A stretch of 45,484 nt of DNA from positions 1 through 45,484 of the forward strand of contig CAZAKQ010000005.1 of assembly GCA_964486155.1 (NCBI GenBank). Reading direction: 5' to 3'. The translations under genes were made by a program, and so were the position numbers. The notes beneath the pieces are model-generated. The model had not been told where the DNA came from, ran no database searches, and saw nothing but the letters and a program-made list of their open reading frames with translations. The stretch comes from JAHITU01 sp964486155 (lineage in GTDB: Bacteria; Patescibacteriota; Minisyncoccia; Phycocordibacterales; UBA12079). Shown piece after piece: positions 17,167 through 25,508 of this stretch (its first letter is position 1; the number at the start of each line of letters is the position of its first letter).

Positions 17167-18867
17167 CTATTTCAAGTATTCTGGTGTATTTACATTCATC
17201 CATTCCAATAATTGTCTCATTACAAATAGCCCTCCAACTGTATTTTTAACAGGTCCTTCTTCCATAATCACAACAAAAGCATATTTAGGATCATTAGAAG
17301 GGGAATATCCTAAAATCCAAGAATTAACCCTATTTTTTTTGATACCTCTTTCAGCTGTTCCAGTTTTGGCAGAGACATCGGTAAACCAAACATTTAAACC
17401 TTTAGCAGTTCCATCGCTTACAGCTAATCGCATCCCTTCTTTTACTATCTCAAAATAATCTTTATCTATATCTATTTTTTTAAAATCCCAACCTTTATCT
17501 TCTCTCTTTAATATTGTAGGTCTTAATAATTTCCCCCCATTAGCTATTACTGAAACAGCTCTTACTGCTTGAAGAGGAGTCACCTGAAAACCATACTGTC
17601 CTATAGCAGTATGATAAGTATTTCCTATTGTCCAATCTTCTCCGTTGAAAATTCTGGCTTTCCATTCTGGATTAGGAATAACCCCTCGTTCTTCAATAAA
17701 ACCTTCTATTCCTGTTTCTTCACTAAAACCAAATAATTTTATATATTCGTTTATTTTAGATATACCTAAACCAGCTTGATTTTCATAACCTCCTCCTATT
17801 GAATAAAAATAAACATCCGAAGAAACAGCTATAGCTTCTCTCATATCTGTCCAGCCATGAGCTTTCCAATCTTTGAAAATAGTTTTTAAGTTCTTAAAAT
17901 ATGGATTTTGAACAGAAATAGAACCCGAACTATATATTTTTTTATAAGGACTAATTAATTCTTCATTTAAAGCAGCTAGTGATAGAAAAGGTTTTACGAT
18001 TGATCCTGGAGTATAAAGTCCCATAGTAGATCTATTTAAAAAAGGTTTATTCTTATCTAAATTAAATTCAGCTATGCTTTTCTTATCTTCTCCATCAGAC
18101 ATTGTTTTTAAATCATACTCCGGATAAGAAACCATTGCTAAAATTTCTCCACTATTTACATCCATCATTATTCCAGAACCTCCATTAAATCCTTTTTGTT
18201 TAGCCAAATCTTCAATATAACCATATAAAGCATTCTGTATTTCGGCATCAATAGATAAAACAATACTTTCTCCACAACTAGGATCTTTTACGGAATACTC
18301 AGAAACAATATTAAATAAAGCATCTTTTTCTACTATTTTTAACCCATTTTCTCCACTCATTTTTTCATTAAAGAAATTTTCTACTCCACTTTTTCCTATA
18401 TAATTAGTTTGAAAATAATTACCTTGCTTATCTTTTAAAGGATATGAAACATACCCTAGAATATGAGCTAAACCTTTGTATTGTGAGTATTCTCTTTTAA
18501 AAAAATCTTGATTTTCTTCTTTTTGAGCTGAATTCCAAACCAATTCTTTATTATTTCTATCATAAATTATTCCTCTTTCTGAAAAAATAATTAAATGTTC
18601 TAAACGGTTATTATCTCCCTTTTCTAAAAAATTATGACCTTGATCTATTTGTAAACTTTTTATTTTAAAAGAAAACAAGATTAATATACATAAAAAAAAT
18701 AACCCTAGAAACATTATTGTTCTTCTTGAGATAGCTTTTTCTATCTGCCCTTCAAATTGAAAAGTATCAAAGTCTGGAAGATTACTAGAATCTAAAAAAA
18801 TATCATCAGGGGTTATATCTATATGATTATTTTTTTTAAAAAATATCTTTTTTAAATTTCTAAACAT
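17167..18867 (-). CDS. mrdA: penicillin-binding protein 2, peptidoglycan transpeptidase
   Basis: This is a class B PBP that cross-links peptidoglycan during elongation. The 566-aa product has one N-terminal membrane anchor (TIMFLGLFFLCILILFSF, about residues 50-67), a PBP dimerisation domain, and a transpeptidase domain with the active-site Ser289 in PGSIVKP (SxxK), SSD in place of the usual SxN, and KTG at 501-503. It ends the cluster mreB-mreC-mreD-mrdA, the classic rod-shape operon, starting 15 nt after mreD. TATAAT (18875-18880) stands exactly 7 nt before the ATG and there is no Shine-Dalgarno, so it may also have a leaderless internal promoter. Confidence 0.95.
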   Translation of the reverse strand: MFRNLKKIFFKKNNHIDITPDDIFLDSSNLPDFDTFQFEGQIEKAISRRTIMFLGLFFLCILILFSFKIKSLQIDQGHNFLEKGDNNRLEHLIIFSERGIIYDRNNKELVWNSAQKEENQDFFKREYSQYKGLAHILGYVSYPLKDKQGNYFQTNYIGKSGVENFFNEKMSGENGLKIVEKDALFNIVSEYSVKDPSCGESIVLSIDAEIQNALYGYIEDLAKQKGFNGGSGIMMDVNSGEILAMVSYPEYDLKTMSDGEDKKSIAEFNLDKNKPFLNRSTMGLYTPGSIVKPFLSLAALNEELISPYKKIYSSGSISVQNPYFKNLKTIFKDWKAHGWTDMREAIAVSSDVYFYSIGGGYENQAGLGISKINEYIKLFGFSEETGIEGFIEERGVIPNPEWKARIFNGEDWTIGNTYHTAIGQYGFQVTPLQAVRAVSVIANGGKLLRPTILKREDKGWDFKKIDIDKDYFEIVKEGMRLAVSDGTAKGLNVWFTDVSAKTGTAERGIKKNRVNSWILGYSPSNDPKYAFVVIMEEGPVKNTVGGLFVMRQLLEWMNVNTPEYLK

Positions 18868-18882
18868 AATAAATATTATACC

Positions 18883-19146
18883 CTATATCCGTAATTGTTT
18901 TCTAATTAATATACTTATAACAAGAACTATTCCTGCAAAAACAAAAAATACTGGTAAATTAAAAAACAAGTCTCTTTCTGTGAAATACAAGATATCATAA
19001 ATTAAAGCCAAAAATAGCCCTTCATAAAAATTTTCTATTATGATAAAACTAGCTAAAAATAAAATAACTAAAATCCACCAAGGAAAAATAAAAATTCCTA
19101 AAAATAAAAATAATGAGGCTATCTTTCTTGTATTACTTGAACCCAT
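18883..19146 (-). CDS. mreD: MreD-like rod-shape membrane protein (short)
   Basis: An 87-aa, almost entirely hydrophobic protein with three or four predicted membrane spans (SLFLFLGIFIFPWWILVILF, then ENFYEGLFLALIYDILYF, then VFFVFAGIVLVISIL). I assign it to MreD from its place between mreC and mrdA and from the Y(E)G..LALIYDIL segment. It is only about half the length of typical MreD, so it may be a minimal form. Its start overlaps the end of mreC by 28 nt, which suggests translational coupling. Confidence 0.75.
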   Translation of the reverse strand: MGSSNTRKIASLFLFLGIFIFPWWILVILFLASFIIIENFYEGLFLALIYDILYFTERDLFFNLPVFFVFAGIVLVISILIRKQLRI

Positions 19147-19916
19147 CTTAATTCAAAAAAGTTAACGGGACTTTTAAACAATATAGTTTCAAAAGGATCC
19201 TCTGGATTAATAATTATTTGCTCTACTAATCCTAAAATTCTTAAATCTTCTTCTGGCAAAGTAACCACATCTCCTTTTTTAATACCAGTACCTTGAGGTA
19301 GTTTTATTACAAAAACTCCGTCACCTACAGCTTCGGCTATTGTTAAGATCTTGTTAAAACCAACCGCTACTTCTATTTGCTCCCTAGGAAAAGAATATAA
19401 TTTAACCTTAGAAGTTTTGAAATAAGATTCATCTATTTCTCCTACAATAACAAAGCCCTCAACCAAAACTTTATCTCCTTTTTTGATACCTTGATGCGAT
19501 CCAATATCTAAAAGCAAAGAATTATAAGCTGATAAACCTGGTTTTAAAATAACATTAGCTAAAATAGATTTTGAATCTAAATTAGTTCTTCCTAACATTT
19601 TTTTTAATTCAATATTTTCTTTCAATAATAAATTTTGATTTATTATAAATAATTTATTTTTAAATAATTCATCTTTAAGCAAATTATTTTCTTCATTCAA
19701 TTGTTTTCTTGTAATAAAAAAAGAAAAAATTTCTTCTCCATAATCTAAAGATTTATTTTTCAAAATTATTAAAGGTTTAGAAACAAAAGTTAAAGGAATA
19801 TTTAAAAAAGCCGATTGGCCAAGACTAAACAAGTAAGCTATCAAAAGAAAAAAACCTACAAAAATTATTTTCTTTTTTAAATTATTTTTTTTATTATTCT
19901 TTAAGAGGTATACCAT
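19119..19916 (-). CDS. mreC: rod shape-determining protein MreC
   Basis: MreC links the cytoplasmic MreB filament to the periplasmic or outer-face wall machinery. The 265-aa product has an N-terminal membrane anchor (KIIFVGFFLLIAYLFSL, about residues 17-33), a coiled-coil (about 70-110, NEENNLLKDELFKNK) and the two-lobed beta domain (NVILKPGLSAYNSLLLDIGS, then GIKKGDKVLVEGFVIVGEID). The start overlaps the mreB end by 23 nt and the end overlaps mreD, so the three are tightly coupled. Confidence 0.93.
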   Translation of the reverse strand: MVYLLKNNKKNNLKKKIIFVGFFLLIAYLFSLGQSAFLNIPLTFVSKPLIILKNKSLDYGEEIFSFFITRKQLNEENNLLKDELFKNKLFIINQNLLLKENIELKKMLGRTNLDSKSILANVILKPGLSAYNSLLLDIGSHQGIKKGDKVLVEGFVIVGEIDESYFKTSKVKLYSFPREQIEVAVGFNKILTIAEAVGDGVFVIKLPQGTGIKKGDVVTLPEEDLRILGLVEQIIINPEDPFETILFKSPVNFFELRWVQVIQER

Positions 19917-20973
19917 CTTCGTCTTGAATTAAAATCTCTTCATAAATCTTTAAATCATCTAAAACAACCCCTGTTCCTCGAGCCACTGAAGTTAAAGGAT
20001 TATCAACTACATAAACAGGAACTTTTATTATATCTCCTAATAATTTATCAAGATTTTTTATTAAAGCACCTCCTCCTGAAAGATAAACTCCTCTATTTAA
20101 AATATCTGAAACAATTTCTGGAGGAGTCATCTCTAAAACTTGTTTTACCGCATCTAGAAGAACAACTAAAGATTGAGAAATAGCTTTTCTAATATGAGTA
20201 TCATTTACTTTTATTTCTTTAGGTAATCCTGAAACCAAGTCTCTTCCTCGCATAGTAGTTTCCAAAGCCTGTTCAAGAGGAATAGCCGAACAAATATCAA
20301 TCTTCAATCTTTCAGCAGTTTTCTCTCCAATTAAAATTTTAAACTTACTTCGCATATATTGAATAATATCTTCATTAAATTTATCACCTGCTATTCTTAT
20401 ATTTTTTGAATTAACTACCCCCCCTAAAGACATTACGGCTATATCCGTTGTTCCTCCTCCTATATCAATCATTACTGAACCGATTGCATCTTTAATCGGC
20501 AAACGACTACCAATCGCTGCTACCATAGGTTCTTCTACAATATGAACTTCTCTAGCTCCAGCATTTTTTACAGCATCTCTTACTGCTCGAGTTTCTACAT
20601 TGGTAATTCCTGAAGGTACTCCTACTACTACTCGAGGTCCTATAATTTTTTTAGAATTATCCTGAGCCTTATTTAAAAGATAAGCTATCATTTCTTCGGT
20701 AACTTCAAAATCAGAAATAACTCCATCAACTAAAGGTCGAACAGCTGTAATATGAGTAGGAGTTCTACCAACCATTTTTTGAGCTTGTTTCCCTACCGCT
20801 ACTACTCGTCCAGTTTTTGTATTTAAAGCAACTACTGAAGGCTCATTCAAAACAATCCCTCTTTCTTCTACATAAACAAGAGTATTAGCAGTTCCTAAAT
20901 CTATTCCAATATTATTTGAGAATAAATTTTTGAATTTTCTTTTTAATTTTTCTAAAAATTTTATTTTTTTCAT
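19894..20973 (-). CDS. mreB: actin-like rod shape protein MreB
   Basis: MreB forms membrane-bound actin-like filaments that guide elongation of the wall. The 359-aa product has the phosphate-1 motif (IGIDLGTANTLVYVEERGIV, about residues 23-42), phosphate-2 (MIDIGGGTTDIAVMSLGG) and the adenosine motif (GVYLSGGGALIKNLD). It follows proS by only 12 nt and overlaps mreC, forming proS-mreB-mreC-mreD-mrdA. It has no Shine-Dalgarno. Confidence 0.98.
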   Translation of the reverse strand: MKKIKFLEKLKRKFKNLFSNNIGIDLGTANTLVYVEERGIVLNEPSVVALNTKTGRVVAVGKQAQKMVGRTPTHITAVRPLVDGVISDFEVTEEMIAYLLNKAQDNSKKIIGPRVVVGVPSGITNVETRAVRDAVKNAGAREVHIVEEPMVAAIGSRLPIKDAIGSVMIDIGGGTTDIAVMSLGGVVNSKNIRIAGDKFNEDIIQYMRSKFKILIGEKTAERLKIDICSAIPLEQALETTMRGRDLVSGLPKEIKVNDTHIRKAISQSLVVLLDAVKQVLEMTPPEIVSDILNRGVYLSGGGALIKNLDKLLGDIIKVPVYVVDNPLTSVARGTGVVLDDLKIYEEILIQDEDGIPLKE

Positions 20974-20985
20974 TATCTATTATTT

Positions 20986-22239
20986 TTACTTAATCATTTC
21001 AAAAAATTCTTCTATTGAAATAATTTTGGATTCTTCTTCATTTCTTTTTTTAATTTCTACCCCTCCACTATTTAAACTTTTTTCACTAACTACTACTCGA
21101 TATGGAATCCCTAATAAATCAGCGTCAGCAAATTTTTCTCCAGCAGTTGCTTCTCTATCATCATATAAAACTTCAATGTTTTTTTCATTTAATTGATTAT
21201 AAATTTCTTCTGCTTTTTCCCTTGGTCCGCCTTTGGAGGAATTTTGCCCTAAAGAAAGTAAATGAACTTTAAAAGGAGCAACTGACTCTGGCCAAATAAT
21301 ACCTTTTTTATCAGAAAGAATTTCAGCCACAATACCCATCAATCTCCCTGGTCCAATACCGTAACTTCCCATAACTACCAATTCATTTTCTCCTTTATCA
21401 TTTTTATAAGTTAAATCAAAAGCTTCTGAAAATTTTGTTCCTAGATTAAAAATATTTCCGGCTTCAATTGCTTTTTCCTTTCTTAAATCTGTATTTCCAC
21501 ATTCAGGACAAGAATTTTGTTCCGTAATTATTTCTTCATTTACAGCAACTGAACATTTATCACAAATATGAATAGTGTCCTCCCCCGCTTCTGATAGAGT
21601 TTGAAATTCATGTGAATATTTACTAAAAGTTCCTCCTGAAGCATATGTCATAAAAGTTTGATCTCCAATTCCAACTTCATTAAAAATATTTTTATAAGCT
21701 ATCTTTGATTTTTCATAAAAATCACTATGTTCTTTTTCATCTTTAGAAAAAGAATACATATCCTTCATAAAAAATTCTCGTCCTCGCATAATTCCACTTT
21801 TTACTCGAGCTTCATTTCTAAATTTAGTTTGAATCTGATAAACAGACACTGGCAAATCTTTAAAAGAAGAAATATGATTTTTCATCATTTTAGTTAAAGG
21901 TTCTTCATGAGTAAAAGCCATTCCTAATTCAGTTTTATTTTTCAAATGAGTTTTAAACCAATTATCTACAACTTCATTATTCCAACGATCTGTTTTTTTC
22001 CAAACTTCCTGATCTTGAAGAATTGTCATAAATAATTCTTGTCCACCAATTAGGTTCATTTCTTTTTTGAGAACAATATTTATTTTTTCTAAAACTCTTA
22101 AACCTAAAGGCAAATAAGCATAAGCTCCTGCAATTTCCTTATTAATAAACCCTCCCCTTATTAGTAATTGAGCATTTTTAGAGACTTCATCTTTAGGAGC
22201 TTCTTTCCTTGTTTTTGTAAATAGTTTAGATTGTTTCAT
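20986..22239 (-). CDS. proS: prolyl-tRNA synthetase (short, no INS editing domain)
   Basis: ProRS charges tRNA-Pro. The 417-aa product has motif 1 (AYAYLPLGLRVLEKI), motif 2 (QTKFRNEARVKSGIMRGREF) and motif 3 (VVMGSYGIGPGRLMGIVAEI), and an anticodon-binding domain. A small Cys4 segment (CDKC..CPEC, about residues 225-247) replaces the large INS editing domain, as in other short bacterial ProRS. A family-D palindrome (21225-21240) is translated in frame as part of SSKGGPR just after LLSLGQ, where relatives have a short loop. A promoter TTGATT (22271-22276)-17-TAATAT (22248-22253) ends 8 nt before the ATG. Confidence 0.95.
   Translation of the reverse strand: MKQSKLFTKTRKEAPKDEVSKNAQLLIRGGFINKEIAGAYAYLPLGLRVLEKINIVLKKEMNLIGGQELFMTILQDQEVWKKTDRWNNEVVDNWFKTHLKNKTELGMAFTHEEPLTKMMKNHISSFKDLPVSVYQIQTKFRNEARVKSGIMRGREFFMKDMYSFSKDEKEHSDFYEKSKIAYKNIFNEVGIGDQTFMTYASGGTFSKYSHEFQTLSEAGEDTIHICDKCSVAVNEEIITEQNSCPECGNTDLRKEKAIEAGNIFNLGTKFSEAFDLTYKNDKGENELVVMGSYGIGPGRLMGIVAEILSDKKGIIWPESVAPFKVHLLSLGQNSSKGGPREKAEEIYNQLNEKNIEVLYDDREATAGEKFADADLLGIPYRVVVSEKSLNSGGVEIKKRNEEESKIISIEEFFEMIK
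21225..21240. repeat. palindrome family D inserted in proS
   Basis: GTCCGCCTTTGGAGGA differs at one base from the intergenic copy 2932-2947 and at one or two from 25391-25406. It is translated in frame. Confidence 0.55.
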
Positions 22240-22247
22240 ATATGCAT

Positions 22248-22276
22248 ATATTACCTTATTATTTAAATTTAATCAA
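22248..22276 (-). promoter_or_regulatory. leaderless proS promoter
   Basis: TTGATT - 17 bp - TAATAT, with the -10 box ending 8 nt before the proS ATG; no Shine-Dalgarno. Confidence 0.6.
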
Positions 22277-22283
22277 AATAAAA

Positions 22284-22314
22284 AATGTGAGGTCTCTAAG
22301 ACCCCACACTTTTT
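22284..22314. terminator. hairpin upstream of proS (GTGNGGTCT/AGACCNCAC)
   Basis: An 8-9 bp stem with one mismatch and a CTA loop, T-rich on both sides. It probably separates the divergent proS and 22400 units. Confidence 0.5.
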
Positions 22315-22399
22315 AAAGACTTTTAATCCGATGTTTTTCATGTTATATTTTCAGGCAGAAGTTTAAATTAAATCATAACTATTATAAAGGGGTTAAATT

Positions 22400-22603
22400 A
22401 TGCTTAATATTTTTTCTCTTAAAAACAAAAAAAGAGTAAGTAAAACACCGCAAGAACTAATCATTGAAAAAGCCCAACAAGAATATCCTAAAAATAAATT
22501 CGGAACTTTTACAACTTCTGATGGAAGAGTAGGCAAAAAAACCAAAGAAGGAGTAATAGGAGTTTATGATCCTAAAACTCGCAGATTTATACGACTAAAT
22601 TAA
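22400..22603 (+). CDS. hypothetical small protein (67 aa)
   Basis: The family is not recognised. The protein is basic and ends with a beta-hairpin-like stretch, SDGRVGKKTKEGVIGVYDPK, then TRRFIRLN. The neighbouring 60-aa protein ends in a very similar pattern (GGIAVRRDSQGVITYYDKE), so the two look like diverged tandem paralogues. AAAGGGG precedes the ATG at Shine-Dalgarno distance. It is the first gene of a two-gene + strand unit (11-nt gap) in an otherwise minus-strand region, closed by the terminator at 22812-22837. Confidence 0.65.
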   Translation: MLNIFSLKNKKRVSKTPQELIIEKAQQEYPKNKFGTFTTSDGRVGKKTKEGVIGVYDPKTRRFIRLN

Positions 22604-22614
22604 AGGAAATTTTT

Positions 22615-22797
22615 ATGGTTTTTTATTTTGATGAACAAAATCTTGAACAAACAAAACAAGATTTTGAAAAAGAATGCCCTGGAATAGGAATAGCCTGTCT
22701 AATTAGTAATAATGGAGGAATAGCTGTGAGAAGAGATTCCCAAGGAGTTATTACTTATTATGACAAAGAAAAAGATGAGATAGTAGAACTCATCTAA
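22615..22797 (+). CDS. hypothetical small protein (60 aa), paralogue of the preceding gene
   Basis: An acidic protein of 60 aa. Its last ~28 residues (NGGIAVRRDSQGVITYYDKE plus KDEIVELI) line up with the end of the 67-aa protein just upstream: G-[IV]-x(4-6)-GVI-x-[VY]YD-x(5)-[IV]-L. Residues 1-25 (FDEQNLEQTKQDFEKECP) are helical and differ. AAAGGA stands before the ATG. The opposite charge of the two partners hints that they might bind each other; that is a guess. Confidence 0.65.
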   Translation: MVFYFDEQNLEQTKQDFEKECPGIGIACLISNNGGIAVRRDSQGVITYYDKEKDEIVELI

Positions 22798-22811
22798 TAA
22801 AGCCGTGTTTT

Positions 22812-22837
22812 AAAGGCCTAAAATATTTTAGGCCTTT
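22812..22837. terminator. bidirectional terminator between the small-protein unit and secD
   Basis: 26-nt perfect palindrome built on AAAGGCCTAAAA, flanked by T runs on both strands; it lies 15 nt after the 60-aa gene and 4 nt after the secD stop. Confidence 0.85.
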
Positions 22838-22840
22838 TTT

Positions 22841-24151
22841 TTATTTTATTCCAGAGCTAAATAAAAATTTCTTCAATCTTGAATCCTCTTTAGGACTAAT
22901 AGCTAACAAAAAAGTTCTGGTAATTAAAATAGCTGTTATCATACTAACTAAAATTCCCAATCCAAAAGTTAAAGCAAAACCTTCAACTAAAGAAGTTCCA
23001 AACCAAAATAAAATAATAGCCGTAATAATACTTGAAATATTAGAATCTCGAATACTCAACCAAGCTCGAGAAAAACCCTCTCTAATAGCTGACGAAATAT
23101 CTCTCCCTCCGCCAGCTGGCGGATTCAGCTCTTCTTTAATTCTTTCAAAAATCAAAACATTCGCATCTACTGCCATTCCTATAGATAAAATAAATCCAGC
23201 TATTCCAGCAGAAGTTAAAGTGATTGGAATTAATTTAAAGATAGCCAACAAAATAGAAATATAAATAATCAAAGAAATAGAAGCTACTAAACCAGGAATT
23301 CTATACCACAAAACCAAGAAAATCATAACAATAATTAACCCATAAATTCCGGCTAATACTCCCTTATTCAATGTGTCTTCTCCTATGGAGGCTCCAATAG
23401 ATTGTGTAGAAATTAATTCTATAGGAACTGGCAAAGCTCCATAATTAATATCTCTCACTAATAACTTAGCTTCTTGAGGGGTGAAACCTCCACTGATTTG
23501 AGCTTTACCATCTCTAATTTCATCTCTAATCACTGGAGTTGAAATAGGAGAATTATCTAAAAATATAGCTAAGATTTCCCCTATATTTTCCTTAGTAATT
23601 TTTGCAAAAAGTTCCTTTCCTTCTTTATTAAAAGATAATAAAACTATTGGTTCCCCTGAAGTTGAATTAAATTGCAATTGAGCACCGTCAATCATTCTTC
23701 CTGTAATTCCAGTATTTTCAAAAGAAACTTGGGGTTCAATATTTTCACCATCTGAACTAGAATAAGATTCTTTAGCTAATTTAAATTCTAATAAAGGAGT
23801 TTGACCTATCATTTCTACAGCTATTTTTATATCTGTTACTCCAGGTAACTCAACAATCAATCGCTGTTCTTTTTCTCCCTCTATTGAATTTGCTTTTTCT
23901 GTTTGTACTAAAGGTTCAGCTACTCCAAAAAGATTAGTTCTTCTTTCAATAATATCCCTCAAAGAATCCATAGAATCTTTTATTTCAGTAGAATCTAAAT
24001 CAGAAACATCAGCAGAATAAACCAAATGGGTTCCTCCAGCAATATCCAAACCAAATTTATAGGGGAATTTAGTTTCTTCTATTTTTACTACAAACAAAAC
24101 AGTAAAAACAGCTAATATTAAAAGTATAAAAGCTATTATTCTAATTTTCAT
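22841..24151 (-). CDS. secD: protein translocase subunit SecD
   Basis: SecD uses the proton gradient to help pull proteins through SecYEG. The 436-aa product has an N-terminal membrane span, the P1 periplasmic region opening with YKFGLDIAGGTHLVYSADVS (about residues 31-50), and a C-terminal bundle of five spans with GMAVDANVLIFERIKEEL. It is shorter than E. coli SecD (615 aa). No secF follows; the next minus-strand gene is proS. The palindrome TCCGCCAGCTGGCGGA is translated in frame as PPAGGG in the cytoplasmic loop after FERIKEEL. A promoter TTGCAT (24181-24186)-16-TATACT (24159-24164) with an upstream TG ends 7 nt before the ATG. Confidence 0.95.
   Translation of the reverse strand: MKIRIIAFILLILAVFTVLFVVKIEETKFPYKFGLDIAGGTHLVYSADVSDLDSTEIKDSMDSLRDIIERRTNLFGVAEPLVQTEKANSIEGEKEQRLIVELPGVTDIKIAVEMIGQTPLLEFKLAKESYSSSDGENIEPQVSFENTGITGRMIDGAQLQFNSTSGEPIVLLSFNKEGKELFAKITKENIGEILAIFLDNSPISTPVIRDEIRDGKAQISGGFTPQEAKLLVRDINYGALPVPIELISTQSIGASIGEDTLNKGVLAGIYGLIIVMIFLVLWYRIPGLVASISLIIYISILLAIFKLIPITLTSAGIAGFILSIGMAVDANVLIFERIKEELNPPAGGGRDISSAIREGFSRAWLSIRDSNISSIITAIILFWFGTSLVEGFALTFGLGILVSMITAILITRTFLLAISPKEDSRLKKFLFSSGIK
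23108..23123. repeat. palindrome family C inserted in secD
   Basis: TCCGCCAGCTGGCGGA, identical over 16 bp to the intergenic copy at 2981-2996; translated in frame as PPAGGG. Confidence 0.7.
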
Positions 24152-24158
24152 GGTGTGA

Positions 24159-24186
24159 AGTATAACAAATGTTAATTAAGATGCAA
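24159..24186 (-). promoter_or_regulatory. leaderless secD promoter
   Basis: TTGCAT - 16 bp - TATACT with TG one base upstream of the -10 box; the box ends 7 nt before the secD ATG. The -35 box begins a few bases after the rseP stop. Confidence 0.6.
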
Positions 24187-24191
24187 ATAAT

Positions 24192-25289
24192 TTAAAATAA
24201 CTTAAATACATCAGAAACGGTTACTATCAACATTAAAATCATCAACAAAACAAAGCCTAAAAAATTCAAAAAATTAGCTATTTTAGGTTTTATAGTAGAG
24301 CCTTTAATGGCTTCAATTGCAAGAAATAACAATCTTCCTCCATCTAAAGCGGGAATAGGAATTAAATTTATTACACCTAAATTAATAGAAATCAAAGCAA
24401 CAAAACTTAATAAATAAACAAAACCAAACTCAAAAGCGTTTCCTACCATGGATACTATTCCTACTGGACCAGAAATTTGAGCCAGTGAACTAACTCCTGT
24501 AAAAATTCCCCAAATAAAAGTAATTAATCCTACAGTAATTGCGATAATCAAAACTCCTGTCATTTTTAACCCTTCCCAAACGGACCTAATAAAATCTAAT
24601 TTTACAGTTCCTACAATGTCAAAAGAAACTCCTATAGCTAATTTATCAGAAATTAAATCTTTTTGAGGAGTCACCGTAGTCAAAAAAGTTTCTTCTCCTC
24701 TTTTATACAAAATTTCTATTTCTTTTCCTTTTCCTGAAGAAATAAAATCAGAAGGAATATTTGTATTTTTAAAATTTTGTATCCCTTTTCCTTCTGAACT
24801 TAAATGTAAAACAACATCACCTATTTTAAGACCAGCTCTTTCAGCAGGAGTATTTGGCAAAACATCCAATAAAATTAAAGCTGGATCTTCAATTATTCCA
24901 GCTTCAAACTGACTAGCTGACACTGGCATTCCAGACATAAAAGTAATGGTAAATAATAGCCAAGCTAATAGAAAATTAAAAGCTACTCCAGCAGCTAAAA
25001 CCAAAGCTTGATTTATTTTGGATTGACTAGTAAATCTTCTATTATAATTTTTTTCTTTTTTATCTTCCTCTTCTTCTAAATCTTCACCCAAAATTTTACA
25101 ATATCCTCCTAAAGGAATAATTCCAATAGAATATTTTGTTTCTCCTTTTTGTTTACTAAAAATTCTAGGAGGAAAACCAATAGCAAATTCCTCTACCAAC
25201 ATTCCTGTTTTTTTAGCAAAAATAAAATGACCCAATTCATGGACAAATATCAATATGGCAAGAACTATAATAAATATAATGATGTTCAT
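24192..25289 (-). CDS. rseP: site-2 intramembrane zinc metalloprotease (RseP/RasP-like)
   Basis: The enzyme cleaves membrane-anchored regulators or signal peptides within the membrane. The 365-aa product shows HELGH in the first membrane span (active-site metal ligands), a PDZ domain in the middle (VLPNTPAERAGLKIGDVVLH) and the NLIPIPALDGGRLLFL motif supplying the third metal ligand, with four spans overall. An open frame extends 14 codons upstream to a TTG; I take the ATG at 25289 (MNIIIFIIVLAILIFVHELG) because it gives the usual start of the first span. It lies 220 nt after frr and 40 nt before secD. Confidence 0.94.
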   Translation of the reverse strand: MNIIIFIIVLAILIFVHELGHFIFAKKTGMLVEEFAIGFPPRIFSKQKGETKYSIGIIPLGGYCKILGEDLEEEEDKKEKNYNRRFTSQSKINQALVLAAGVAFNFLLAWLLFTITFMSGMPVSASQFEAGIIEDPALILLDVLPNTPAERAGLKIGDVVLHLSSEGKGIQNFKNTNIPSDFISSGKGKEIEILYKRGEETFLTTVTPQKDLISDKLAIGVSFDIVGTVKLDFIRSVWEGLKMTGVLIIAITVGLITFIWGIFTGVSSLAQISGPVGIVSMVGNAFEFGFVYLLSFVALISINLGVINLIPIPALDGGRLLFLAIEAIKGSTIKPKIANFLNFLGFVLLMILMLIVTVSDVFKLF

Positions 25290-25315
25290 AATACTAAAAT
25301 TTAGACTAATATTAA

Positions 25316-25508
25316 AATTTTCAATAATCAATTCTCAATTTTCAAGGAATTTTCTATAAATTAATTTTCAATGTTGATGAATTTTGGCTTTCCTCCTGAG
25401 GCGGACAAGCGCTAAAATCCGTGTTTGAAAACCTGCCTGCTGACAGACAGATTGATCATTTTTTCATTGATTGAAAATTGAAAATTGTAAATTGAAAATT
25501 TTTAGTTA
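25316..25508. repeat. composite intergenic repeat between frr and rseP
   Basis: Holds palindrome family D (25391-25406), the segment AAATCCGTGTTTGAAAA (25414-25430), family B (25433-25452) and a TTGAAAATTG-type array (25460-25503). The order AAATCCGT..TTTGAAAA then array recurs at 41178-41248. No gene. Confidence 0.6.
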
